Source: Humulus lupulus
Lineage: Eukaryota; Streptophyta; Magnoliopsida; Rosales; Cannabaceae
Direction of reading: 5' to 3'
Assembly (NCBI RefSeq): GCF_963169125.1
Contig: NC_084794.1
Span: 229,907,219-229,971,218, forward strand
DNA length: 64,000 bases
A program made the translations under genes and the position numbers. The notes below the pieces were generated by a model, which had not been told where the DNA came from, searched no databases, and saw only the letters and a list, made by a program, of their open reading frames with translations. Below, piece after piece: positions 1 to 11,262 of the stretch. Positions within the stretch are counted from its first letter, which is position 1. Each line of letters opens with the position of its first letter.

Positions 1-2466
1 GGTTGCTCTTCTTCGTGGGAATACTGGACATCCTAGAGAGGGGACAAGTTATGGTTACTTCAAATCAAAGCTCAGTGATGCTAGAAAGACAACAACCACG
101 TGCAATTGTGGAGAGGTGCTTCAAAAGAGTTGGAACTCATTGACACGAGACAAGGTTTGATCGAGAGGTCAAGGTTTTATGCTGGGTTCACTAGTTCAGG
201 TTTGCCTGAGTGATAGTGTTAGTCGCACGGAGCGCTGTTGTTGAAAAGGGAACTTGTACACAAGGGTGTGGGAGCATAACGGTGGCCATCAGACGTTTGT
301 CAGTCACGACAGAGGTCGAGAGTGGATAGCTCTGGGGAACCAGATAAAGATGAACATGAAATGCTTCAATTGCTACTTGTGTGCCAAATGGCATCACATG
401 GAGACCAAGGTGGTCGTGGCCGCGATTGTTAGAGGGCAGTCATACTTGGAGGAGTTTACATGTTATCTTGGTTCGCCCAAGAAGGGAGGCGTCGAGACAA
501 TTGAGTGGAACGTGTTGCCTCACAGTGATTAGCTGGTGTGGGCAACACTATGGCATCGTGGGAGATGCTGAGTTGTGGAATATATGCATCAAAAGCCAGC
601 AGAGCTGAGTAGACTGCGCACAGTGGTTAGAATAGTACTAGAGTTTCTGGAGTGCTGAAGAGCCGCGTCAAGGAAACTTAGTACTACAAGAATGCTTAAG
701 GAGGCGGAGATGGTGCTTGAGTTCAAATGGGGGCCGGAGGGCCTTGATATCGGGACTTAGTGACCATAGAAGCCTAGAGAAGCTGCCCGGAGGGGCGAGA
801 TGCTAGTATGTAGAAAATGGATAGCTATGTGGAGAGCTCACGCATAGGGGAATTGACAATGGTGCTACCCGAATTCTTGCGTGTGGGCAAGTTGTCGAGG
901 ACGCCAACAGTTGAAGTGGGGGAGAGACCTTCACGGTTCAAACATCCAAATAGCACACCAATGTTCCATTACGAAAGCATCGAGATGAGTTATCATGGAG
1001 ATCGTTAGTTGTTCAGAATGTAAAGTAAAGGAGACTCAGAGACAAAGACAGAGCTAGTTACCTAGGGTGAAAGTCGTCAGGACTCAGGTACTAAGGTAAC
1101 ATCAATGCAACATTTGCCTAAGGTAAAAGTCAACAGGACTCAAGTACTAAGGCAACGTAGAGATGTCGAGGGGCGAAGAGTCAGAATGGCTGAGACATTA
1201 GTTCAACATCATCTTCAAAAGTGATAAATGGAACGAGGGACCGCACGAGAAAAGCGGTTAGCTTGTGAGCTATACCTTGAGAGGTACACCTCGAGAAGAG
1301 AAGTTATTCCCAAGTTGAAGTGGGGGAGCCCACTAATTCATATGTTCGAAGGGTCAGGGTACTTGTTCAGTTTTGGTGTGTGAATCTAGAGAGAAACACA
1401 ACAACATATGGGTTGTACATTGCGAAGACATGCATGACTAATGTGAGTAGGTCAGGAGACCAATTGAAACCGCAGATAGACAGTATGCATGGGCATAGGC
1501 TGAGACCAAGATTGGGTAGGTTTTGCATCATTTTATGGGACATGCTTAGTGTTTTATGGGGACACATGTTTATGGGAACACAAGCCGAATGATTCAGAGA
1601 ACATATATCGAAGGGAGATAGAGGATTGGGACAACTTCAGACCTCAAGGGTGAGGTAAAGTGCAGTCAAGTTGATCAAGATTCAAAAGGCCGTCTAGAGT
1701 TAGGCAAGGTTGATTTGGGGGCAGAACTTGAGGCACGATGCTGAGAGTCAACATGAGCACGAGCCAGAAGGTGCAGTGGTTTCGAATGACATCGAATCAT
1801 TGACCACATTGTAGAAGCTCAAAGGAGCAGTTATGCTTATGGTCAGGAGTGGCCATTTCGCATCAAGCCATGAGTATGCAGTAAGGCCGGAAGGCCAAAA
1901 GTCTGGGAGACTACGTCGTGAAGTCTGTGTGCAAGGATGCACTAGATACTGCATAAAGGTTATAGTTGGCATGAGTGCCACATTGAAGAGAGACATGCCT
2001 TTAATGGAAGGATGTTTCGTAGGTGTCGTTGGGAACAGTTGGTTTGCGAACCTCACCCTGAGGGGGGTGCACCTTAATTTCCTCCTTGTCAATAAGAGAG
2101 TAGGCATTGGAAGATTGGCGGGAAAGCAACAATCAAAAGATGTGTTGGCTTTGGGGTCAGTGTTGCAAGGGCTGCTTGGTTGACTAGAGGGACATCGTGA
2201 TGGACTCGGAGGAGTTCATGTATGCAAGGAGTATTCGAGTGCAGGGGCACTACTTCATGGGAGGATTCTGAATAGCGACGGTGGCATGGGGTCCTTGATC
2301 GAGTCCAAGGGTGTACGTGGGAGATCATCACCAAGTTGGTGGTTCTGAGGGACTAGTGTAGACTTAAGATTCGGAAGAAGCATGGAGTGAGCTTAGGAGT
2401 CGAGGCAAGAAGAAGATTGGCCAGCGGTCTGTTGATGAGGGCATCGACAATTGAAGTGGGGAAGAG
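1..2466 (+). mobile_element. Decayed retroelement-like internal region, no intact gene
   Basis: No reading frame here resembles a known protein, and the open frames are short and mutually overlapping. The base composition is much more GC-rich than the intergenic DNA further right, as expected of old retrotransposon interior. A purine-rich tract of the form TTGAAGTGGGGGAG occurs near 911, near 1314 and again just before 2467, where it looks like a polypurine tract in front of an LTR. I could not identify gag or pol domains, so this assignment rests on composition and the tract alone. Confidence 0.35.
1061..1157. repeat. Two-copy direct repeat, 56-bp spacing
   Basis: The sequence starting CCTAGGGTGAAAGTCG at 1061 recurs with mismatches at 1117 as CCTAAGGTAAAAGTCA. 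The following AGGACTCA-GTACTAAGG segment is shared as well. About 41 bp are similar in each copy. It looks like a local tandem duplication inside the decayed element. Confidence 0.65.
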
Positions 2467-3638
2467 TGTAACATGCGGGCCTTGAGGGCATGTTACAAGC
2501 TAGGATGGCGCTCGGTCAGATGCACGCGAGGGTGCAGGCTGGTGAGCATGCTAATGCCTAGTTTGTATCGCAGTGGCATTTTCGTAAATAACTTCAATAT
2601 TGCCCGAAAATGGATGGAACTTGGTAGGTTCCATATTGAAGGGTCAATGAACACAATGGTACGATTGAATTTAGGAGATTCGGAGAATTGGCGAGCTGGA
2701 AGCCAAATATGTCTCCCAAGTAAAAATCATATATGTTCCTGGTAGAAGGCTAAAAGCTCAGAATGCTTTTTGTAGGGGGAGCACCTGGTGTCAGCTCTCC
2801 ACCACCCCCTGGCGCAGGTGCGTCAAGTGAGCTACTACTAGTTGGGAGGACTAGTAGGGCGGGCATATGAGGACCACGAGGGGACTCATATGTCTCCATG
2901 AGTAGGAGTACTCATGGACATTACCGGGCCGCCCTGGTAGTGCGTCAAAGTGTGCTGCCAGAGGTTTAAGGGTACGATTCCCTTGGCTTGCCGAGATACC
3001 ACTTGCATAGAATGTGGCCCAAACCTTCAAGAGATGTCGTGGTGCGCCATGGCCATGAATCTCGACACAAGATGGCACGGGAAGTCATTCGTGGGACTTG
3101 CTAGCATGCAAGCATTGGAGAGTGCACTATGCTTGAGTAGGACAGAGGTCCAGTGTGTGCTACTAGTCTGGCAGCCAATCTCGAGGGCCTGCCAACATGC
3201 ATGATGGTATGGTGCCTTGAGGATTGGACCATGGACGTATGGGAGTCCTTGGTCTGTGACGTGAGCTAATTGGATAATATTGAATGGGGCATGATGAGAG
3301 GTGTCGGCACGTCAGCTTGGTGTTGGCTCTTGGCCACACATGCTACCTTGGCTTGCGAATGTCTAGGGGAGTATCAGTGTTGGGATTTGCCTTGCCATAG
3401 TGAGAACCTATGGATAGTGTGAGTGCCTTGGCTAGATAGCCTTGATGCATGGCTGCACTCATAGATGCTTGAGAGCATGACTCAGCGAGAGTTGTTCGAG
3501 AGACGGAAGTGTGCAGAGGTACACGGTCGCGCGAAAAATGTGCCCATTGTTATTCGAATGGTTGAAAGGCTTACCTTGGCTCAGAGGAGTCAAGGTGCCA
3601 CACGGGCATTTCCGCTGTCAAAATGTTAGCCCGTGACA
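2467..3638 (+). repeat. Putative LTR of a decayed element
   Basis: The segment begins TGTAACATGCGGGCC directly after a purine tract (GAAGTGGGGAAGAG) and could end at GTGACA (3638), giving TG...CA ends and a length of about 1.17 kb. No second copy lies in the window and no target duplication can be read. The right boundary is therefore a guess; the LTR could equally end elsewhere. No protein is recognisable inside. Confidence 0.3.
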
Positions 3639-3821
3639 CCGCGCGCCCCAGCCGCACCTCCCACCAGCAGCTGTCGTGCCCAGATGAGCCACCACATGCA
3701 GCCGCCCCTAGGGTTTCTAAACCCTAGGGCTTGCATCTCATGTTATTCATTTAAATTATGGGCCTAATTAATTTTAGCCCGTAATTAAAATTGTTTTATT
3801 TTGAATTAGTTGTTTGAGCCC
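3639..3821. other. Short flank into which copia element 1 inserted
   Basis: GC-rich then AT-rich DNA without a gene. It contains the inverted motif CCCTAGGGTTT/AAACCCTAGGG around 3708-3729. The last five bases (AGCCC, 3817-3821) are the left target-site duplication of the copia element that follows. Confidence 0.6.
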
Positions 3822-3979
3822 TATTAGAATATTACCTATAAATTAGCTAGAAATTAGGGTCAATTGTAATTATTTTATTTCCTATTTTCTCTCCTACCTT
3901 CCTAATTTAGTTTCTCTAGTGTAGTATAAATATATGTTATTTACATGAATAATAAACAATTCATTCACTATTTTGTGCA
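3822..3979 (+). repeat. 5' LTR of copia element 1
   Basis: 158 bp, matching 8540-8697. It starts TATTAGAATATTA where the 3' copy has TGTTAGAATATTA, so the invariant terminal G has mutated. A TATAAATATA stretch near 3925-3935 is a plausible promoter element. It ends in GTGCA directly before the primer binding site. Confidence 0.93.
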
Positions 3980-3991
3980 TGGTATCAGAGC
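3980..3991 (+). promoter_or_regulatory. Primer binding site (initiator Met-tRNA)
   Basis: TGGTATCAGAGC lies immediately after the 5' LTR. It is the standard plant copia primer site, complementary to the 3' end of initiator tRNA-Met, and it fixes the LTR/interior boundary and the element's orientation. Confidence 0.95.
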
Positions 3992-4398
3992 AAATTTGAT
4001 TAGGGTTCGAATATTGAGATTCAAAATTAGGGTTTGTGTTTTTGGGTTGGTTCTTCTTTGTTTTAGGGTTCCTTTTTCGGAAATCCTATTTGGAGTGCGT
4101 CTTATCTCACCACCCACATAGACGGATTTCCCAGCCGTCGATCGTCAAAACCCCAAAGTTTGGCTGTCATAATTGTCGCGCGTGGTCCCCACGTGCCGAC
4201 ACGTGTAGGTGCGTCCGACCATGTTTCCGTCAATGGTCAGCTTCCACTCCTTTTCGGCCCTACTCTGTCCCTTTTGCATCTGTCTCAAGTGTTTCTTCTC
4301 GGTTTATGGTTTGATACTTTTGACTTCTTCATGTTTGGGTGTTCTTTCTTTGTTGTTCGCTTTCTACCTTTTCCTTTTCGATTTTTGCTTTCGAGATT

Positions 4399-7300
4399 AT
4401 GGCAGAGACAAAATCAGCGGTTGTATCTGAAGTGGTTCTCGTGATGTCTAAAAGCACGGACCATAAATTGATTGGTTCAAATTATTTGGAATGGATTAAG
4501 ACAGTTTGGCTTTATCTAAGAAGTATTGAGAAAGATGATCATTTGAGTGATGATCCTCCAAATGATAAAGATGAATCAAGAAAGATGTGGCTACGGGAGG
4601 ATGCTCGCTTGTTTCTCCAAATTCAGAATTCTATTGACAATGAGGTAATTAGTTTGATTAATCACTGTGAATTGGTTAAAGAACTAATGGATTACTTGGA
4701 GTTTTTGTATTCTGGAAAAGACAATCTGTCTCGGATGTATGATGTTTGCAAAGCCTTTTACCGTGCAGAGAAACAAGATCAATCTCTTTTGAATTACTTT
4801 ATGTCATTTAAGAAAACCTACGAAGAGCTTAATGTGTTACTGCCATTTAGTCCTGATGTGAAGGTTCAACAACGCCAACGAGAGCAGATGGCTATTATGA
4901 GCTTTTTAGCAGGACTTTCATCTGATTTTGACTCTGCAAAGTCACAGGATCTTTCTAGTTCTGATGTCTCCTCTTTACAAGATGTGTTTACCTGTGTTCT
5001 TCACACCGAAACAACCTCTTCGGTTCCTCTTAATAGCGCCTTGGTGAGTCGTAACAATTATGCACCATGGAAAAACTCTACTCCAAGTGGATACAAAGGA
5101 GGTAATTCACAAGGACCTGACAATCGAACACCGGATTTCGGGAGCATTATGTGCAACTATTGTAAGAAACCAAGCCACACCAAGTTTGAGTGTAGGAAGT
5201 TACAGTTCAAAAATCAGCAAAAACATTCTGCTAATATTGCAAGCACTACTGATGCATATGACAAATCGATCCTTATTTATATTGATGAATTTGCCAAGTT
5301 CTCGAGGCATCAGGAATCACTTAAGTCTTCATCTCCTTCTATCACTGCGATTGCTGATTTAGGTAAATCTAATGCATGCCTTCTTTCCACATCCTCAAAA
5401 TGGGTCATTGATTCTAGTGCCACAGATCACGTGATAGGTAATTCCAGTCTCTTTTCCACTTTTCAATCTCATAGTCCCACTTTTACTGTTACCTTAGCTG
5501 ATGGATCACCATCTTCTATTCTTGGATCTGGCACTGTTGCTCCTACACCTTTGCTCACTTTGTCATCAGTCTTACATTTACCTAATTTATCATTTAGTTT
5601 GCTTTCTATTAGTTAACTCACTCATAATCTAAATTGTTGCATCTCATTCTTTCTCGATCATTGTTTAATTCAGGATCTTATGATGAAGAAGACTATTGGT
5701 AAAGGACATGAATCTGGCGGCCTGTATGTTCTTGATCCACTGCCACCAACCTCTATTGCTTGTCTGAATGTTGCTTTCGCTTTTGAAGCTCATTGTCGTT
5801 TGGGCCATCCATCCCTTCCTTTGCTTAAGAATCTTTGTCCCCAATATAGTAAGGTGTCTTCATTAGATTGTGAGTCGTGTCAGTTTGCCAAACATCATCG
5901 TGTTAGATTGAGTCCTCGAGTCAATAAATGTGCTAGTGTTCCTTTTGAGTTAGTTCATTATGATGTTTGGGGTCCTTCTCCTATTTTGTCTAAACCTGGA
6001 TTCAGGTATTTTGTTACTTTTGTGGATGATTATTCTCGTGTAACTTGGTTATATTTAATGAAAAATCGTTCTGAGTTGTTTTCTATAATTTGTGCTTTTT
6101 GTGCTAAGATTCAAAATCAATTTAATGTTTCTGTTCGTACTTTGCGAAGTGATAATGCCAAAGAATATACATCTTCTCAATTTCAATCTTATATGATCTC
6201 TCATGGCATGCTTCATGAAACTTCTTGTGTTGATACTGCATCCCAAAATGGTGTAGCAGAACGTAAAAACAGACACCTTCTTGAAACTACACGAGCCCTC
6301 TTGTTCCAAATGCAAGTTCCTAAACCTTTTTGGGTCGATGTCATTTCCACAGCATGTTTTCTTATCAATCGCATGCCATCCTCTGTCCTTAATGGTGAGA
6401 TCCCATATAAAATTATTCTTCGTAGTAAGTCACTATTTCCAGTTGCTCCTCGGATATTTAGCCGTGTTTGTTTTGCTCGAGATGTTCGTCCACATGTCAC
6501 CAAATTAGATCCTAAGTCATTAAAGTGTGTCTTTCTTGGTTATTCTCGTCTTCAGAAAGGAAATATGTGTTATTGTCCTGATCTTAGCAAATATCTTGTT
6601 TCTATTGATGTTACTTTTGTGGAAAATACACCTTATTTTTCGTATTCACCTACTCCTACTCGTCATGGGGAGGATGATGATTTGTTAGTATATTCTATCA
6701 CATCTTTTGTGCCTGACACATGTTCTAACGAGTCTCTTGTTCCTCCACCTGCCTCAGTCATAGCTCTTGACATCCTACACCTCCTCCACCTCCTCTGCCT
6801 CCTATTAAAGTGTACTCCAGACGTCCACCTCATGTTTCATGTCCTGCACCTGCTTCTTCGTCATCAAATCCGAACCCCAGCGATGATCTTCCCATTGCAC
6901 TACGTAAAGGTAAATGCCAATGTACTTATCCTATTTCTTCTTTTGTTTCTTATAATCATTTTTCCTCTTCTTCTTGCTCCCTCATTGCTTCTCTTGATTC
7001 TATTTCGATTCCAAAAACTATTCGTGAAGCCATATCTCATCCTGGTTGGCATAATGCAATGATAGAAGAGATGAATGCTTTAGATGTGAATGGTACTTGG
7101 GACTTGGTTGATTTACCTTCAGGAAAACAGGCTATCGAGTGCAAATGGGTATTCACGGTTAAAGTTCATCCAGATGGCACAATTGCTCGATTAAAGGCCC
7201 GTCTTGTTGCTAAGGGTTATGGTCAAACATATGGAGTAGACTATTGTGATACTTTTTCTCCTGTTGCTAAACTGACATCTGTTCGGCTGTTCATTTCAAT

Positions 7301-8532
7301 GGCAGCTACTCATCATTGTCCTTTGCATCAGCTCGATATCAAAAATGCTTTTCTTCATGGAGATCTTCAGGAAGAGGTGTATATGGAGCAACCTCCTGGG
7401 TTTGTTGCTTAGGGGGAGCCAGGGCGAGTCTGTCGTCTTCTTTATATGGTTTGAAACAAAGTCCTCGTGCTTGGTTTGGTAAATTTAGTCAGGTTGTTGA
7501 GAAATTTGGTATGTTGAAAAGTAAGTCCAACCATTTTGTGTTCTATAAACGATCAACTGCCGGTATTATTTTGTTGGTTGTGTATGTGGATGACAATGTT
7601 ATTACTGGAAATGATACTAGTGGCATCTCATCCCTTAAATTGTTCATTCATACCCAGTTTCACATGAAGGATTTGGGGGCGCTCAAGTATTTCTTGGGAG
7701 TTGAAGTCACTCGGAGTAAACAAGGTATTTTTCTATCTCAAAGGAAGTATGTACTTGATTTGTTAACTGAGACAGGAAAATTGGGAGCAAAACCTTGTAG
7801 TACTCCAATGAATCCTGATGTGCACCTAAGAAGTGATGGAGAACCATTTGAAGACCCTAAGAAGTATCGCAGATTAGTTGGAAAGTTGAATTATCTTACC
7901 GTGACTCGTCTAGACATTGCATTCTTAGTTAGTGTTGTCAGTCAGTTTATGTTATCTCCAACAATTCATCATTGGGCAGCATTAGAGCAAATTTTGTGTT
8001 ACTTGAAAGGAGCACCCGGATGAGGTATTGTTTACACGGATCACGGGCACACCCAGATTGTTTCTCAGATGCAGATTGGGCTGGTTCCAAGGTGGATAGA
8101 AGATCCACTTCAGATTATTGTGTCTTTGTTAGGGGCAATTTGGTCTCTTGGAAGAGTAAGAAGCAAAATGTTGTGTCTAGATCCAGTGCAGAATCAGAAT
8201 ATAGAGCTATGGCACAGTCTGTGTGTGAGATAATGTGGATATATCAGCTTTTGACTGAAGTAGGATTTAAGACTTCAGTACCAGGAAGATTGTGGTGTGA
8301 TAATCAAGTTGCTCTTCATATTGCTTCAAATCCTATGTTCCATGAGCAAACTAAGCACATTGAGATTGATTGTCATTTTGTTCGTGAGAAAATTCAACAA
8401 GGCTTGATCTCCACAGAATATGTGAAGACTGGAGAACAATTAGGGGACATTTTCACAAAGGCTTTGAATGGGGTGCGGGTTAATTATCTTTGTAACAAGC
8501 TAGGCATGATTAACATCTATGCTCTAGCTTGA
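4399..8532 (+). pseudogene. Copia gag-pol polyprotein with 3 stops and 3 frameshifts
   Basis: Start chosen at the ATG at 4399 (MAETKSAVVSE); a longer upstream frame from 4339 is leader. Domains in order: a UBN2-type gag; a zinc knuckle CNYCKKPSHTKFEC (CX2CX4HX4C, about 5150-5195); a protease site DSSATDH (usual DSGATDH); a GAG-pre-integrase HHCC region and integrase core with D (HYDVWGP), D (RSDNAKEY) and E (NGVAERKNR); RT with YVDD near 7585; RNase H with DADWAG and SSAESEYRAM. In-frame stops are TAA 5614, TAG 7410 and TGA 8021. Reading frame shifts near 6775, 7440 and 8060. Each stop fits a single C-to-T change of CAA, CAG or CGA. The natural end is the TGA just before the polypurine tract. 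Inactive, though all domains are present. Confidence 0.93.
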
Positions 8533-8539
8533 GGGGGAG
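8531..8539 (+). promoter_or_regulatory. Polypurine tract of copia element 1
   Basis: GAGGGGGAG abuts the 3' LTR start at 8540. This is the expected plus-strand primer for reverse transcription. Confidence 0.9.
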
Positions 8540-8697
8540 TGTTAGAATATTAGCTGTAAATTAGCTAGAAATTAAGGTCAATTGTAATTATTTTATTTTC
8601 TATTTTCTCTCCTACCTTCCTAATTTAGTTTCACTAGTATTGTATAAATATATGTTATTTACATGAATAGTAAACAATTCATTCACCATTTTGTACA
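8540..8697 (+). repeat. 3' LTR of copia element 1
   Basis: 158 bp beginning TGTTAG and ending TGTACA, followed by the target duplication AGCCC (8698-8702). It matches 3822-3979 apart from about 11 substitutions. Confidence 0.94.
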
Positions 8698-8702
8698 AGC
8701 CC

Positions 8703-9468
8703 AAATTCAAAACTGGATCTAATAACTTATGGGCATTAAAACCCAAGTTAATTATTCTTAAAATTTGTTTAAGATTATTAAAAGTTATTTTAATTAAAAA
8801 GTAAATGGATAAATGGCTTAATGGATCAAGACTATTTGTGAAGGCCCAAAGGAAGATAGAGATCTCTTTAGGTCTTATTTAGTTTCTTACATTTTTGTGT
8901 ATATTTTTGCATGTATTGTAATTTTTCTAGAAATACCCAAGACTGCTGGCCCGCGTTTATTTATTTATTTAATTAATATTTATTTATATAAATGTTTGAA
9001 TGTAATTAAATTGTTTAATACTTTATCATGCATTTTTGACATGTCATACATATTACTCGCACAGTATTTAAAATTATGCATGCATCTCATATGAGTAGAA
9101 ACACGCCTTAGGATTGTCCTTTGTGATTATATGCTTTATGTGATGAACCATATAATAATAAATATAGTTTTAACTAGTTCAAGAGCAGAAATAGATTTTA
9201 AAAGTTGTTTAATTTCTTGTATTAAATAAAATTATTTTATTAAATAATAAATAATATTCTTAGCAATTATAGCAAATTAAAATTGAATTAATTAGGGCAT
9301 AGTTCTATAATTTTAATTTTGCTTAATTTGATTAGTAATTATAGAATATCATTTGGTAAAAATAAACCAATTAAAAAGCATAGGATGTTTTGAGAAAACA
9401 TATATTTAAAAATAGTGAGTGGGAGGGAGAGTTATGACAATAAGTCTCATGGTCTCCATTATTAGTTG
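8703..9468. other. AT-rich DNA between copia element 1 and the Tat element
   Basis: No gene seen. The sequence continues the flank at 3639-3821, interrupted by copia element 1. Its right end (AGTTG, 9464-9468) is the left target duplication of the Tat element, so 8703-9468 was contiguous with 26172 onward before that insertion. It may be the leader or 5' LTR of the copia element at 26172-32130. I could not find a primer binding site to prove this. Confidence 0.5.
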
Positions 9469-10260
9469 TGTTGACGCGGTTTTTCGCCAATAGTGTATTA
9501 CAAAAATTAGCTGGAATAAACTAGTGCTTAGGGTAAACCGTAAGGAGAATAATCACTCTTCAAGCTACTTAGAATGATATAGTAAGAACACTCGTTCCTT
9601 TTTACGTGGTTCGGAGGTTAAAATCCTCCTAGTCCACGAGTTAATATTATTACTGTATGTCTCTCTCTATTTTGACAGAATATTTGCATTACACAGAGAA
9701 AACACAACCCCTTTTCTATCCAAGGTCGTGGTATTTATAGGACAATGATCTCTGGGTAGGTGTTGGGGTCATCTTGTGATCCCTTGATCCCTCACATCAT
9801 CTCTGTGACACTAATGATTAACATTTACATTTTATATTGAAGTGTGGTCTAATCATTAGATAAAATGGATCATGGATCGCATGGTCTAAATTAGGCGTGT
9901 GATGTCTGATCATGCACGTTTATATTGCGTATCCGAGAATTCGGGAGTAAACAGACACGTGATATCTGTTTACGCACGTTTATATTGCATGGTCAACTTT
10001 ATAAAGATCCTGGGGTACGTCAGACCTCTGGCGTACCACGAGCTAGCATAATGTCAGCTCGTACCTTTTGATGCTATACTCCACAAATGGTTCCAGGTAG
10101 TATGTTGCTTTGAACTCATCAGCTCGAGCTATTTATCTAGGGAATCGTGCTAAATTCCCCCGAATGGAAAGTGAACACGTGGAACATCGATTATAGCCTT
10201 TTGCTAGCCAGTTGTACCTAAGCTGCCTAAAAAGGTACATGCTGATTTTCAGGGCATACA
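9469..10260 (-). repeat. 3' LTR of Tat-1 (left copy)
   Basis: On the plus strand it reads TGTTGACGCGG...GGGCATACA and matches 25374-26166. In the sense (minus) direction it holds CTATAAATACCACG, a likely TATA box, then the motif CTCGTGGACTA...GAACCACGTAAAAA shared with the other Tat-type LTRs in the window. Confidence 0.94.
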
Positions 10261-10275
10261 TTTGCCCCCCAAGTC
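10261..10275 (-). promoter_or_regulatory. Polypurine tract of Tat-1
   Basis: The plus strand reads TTTGCCCCCCAAGTC, which is GACTTGGGGGGCAAA in the sense direction, directly before the 3' LTR. Its position confirms minus orientation. The 11-mer GCCCCCCAAGT recurs at 15645-15655. Confidence 0.85.
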
Positions 10276-10528
10276 CTTGGTCGTGTTCTATGAAACCACT
10301 TCTGACTTTCACGGCAGGGACTTTTAAACTTCTATTGCGATTATCTAGGCCCTGCCCATCATTTGAGTACTGGACACGTGGAACGCCGTGATTGGCGTCT
10401 GTTCGGGTTTCAAGGATTGTATTAAATGGCCTGGCCACCTTTTTGCCGCCATTTCATCTTTCGAATCATGACCCTCGTATCTCGCATTAGCTTGATCAGA
10501 CGGTCCTCGTTTCCTTATGCCTTTTACG

Positions 10529-10537
10529 TATAAATAG
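10529..10537 (+). promoter_or_regulatory. TATA box for the antisense ORF of Tat-1
   Basis: TATAAATAG on the plus strand is followed by a CT-rich leader (10570-10640) and then the antisense ORF from 11263. It lies inside the element, not in the LTR, and points against gag-pol. This fits an internal antisense promoter. Promoter function is inferred from sequence and position only. Confidence 0.55.
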
Positions 10538-11262
10538 GGCTGGCAATTTTTAGTACTCATCACCTTTCATTCAATTTTTTTTTTTCATTTTCTCTCTTTC
10601 GAGCTTCAAAAACTCTTCTTCTTCTTCTGATTAAAATCCCATAAATCCCCATAATCTCGTCATAAAAAACCCTCAGAAACCCAGTCATCAAGGATTTCCC
10701 CAGGAGCCCTTCTTCTATGTTGCTTGCAACTTTCGTTTGAAGAACATTTTGTAAGTTTCCTATTTTTCATGTGTTTCAATTTTCTTCCTTTTTCTTTGTC
10801 ATGTGAATCTGCACTTTATAGTCACCAACAGTAGGTTGTTCCTAAATAACTTCGGTGCATAGGTTTCGATTTTAGGCGTTTTGGGTAGATCCTAAAACAT
10901 GTCTAGGATTGGGATGTTCATAACATGGTAATTTCTGGGTTAGTTTAGGAAATACCCATTCGGGATATGGAAGACGAGAGGATTTTAGGGTATAAAACTG
11001 GGTAGCTTAGGGGTCACGTTTCTTAGGTGGTTTTTCTTTAAAACCCTTTCCCCAAGGCAAGTAATGGCCTGACTCTGCTAACACGCGGATCCCTGAATAT
11101 CAGGGGTCTGTTGGAAACCTAGGCGCGTGTCCATGGTAGCGCGTGGCATCACATTGCGGGTTGAGATTACTTCAGCTCATGTGTTAGGACTCCTGGCCTT
11201 TGTTATTTCTCCTATTCAAAAAATTCTACGTCATCCACTAAAAACTCTGTCATTCTTATTCG

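Larger units (their letters stand above)
3822..8697 (+). mobile_element. Ty1/copia element 1, complete but inactive
   Basis: A 4876-bp LTR retrotransposon with 158-bp LTRs at both ends, a tRNA-iMet primer binding site, one gag-pol region in copia order (gag, protease, integrase, RT, RNase H) and a polypurine tract. The 5-bp target duplication AGCCC at 3817-3821 and 8698-8702 proves both ends. By eye the two LTRs differ at about 11 of 158 positions, so the insertion is not recent. The 5' LTR begins TA where the 3' LTR begins TG. Three premature stops and three frameshifts make it non-autonomous. Confidence 0.95.

Noticed and set aside
3624..3638. TGTTAG at 3624 as the 5' LTR start of copia 3
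   Set aside because: The following sequence does not resemble the copia 2/3 LTR, and no primer binding site follows in 8703-9468 or after 26172.
4036..4444. Short frames upstream of copia 1 gag
   Set aside because: They are leader sequence between the primer binding site and the gag ATG at 4399.
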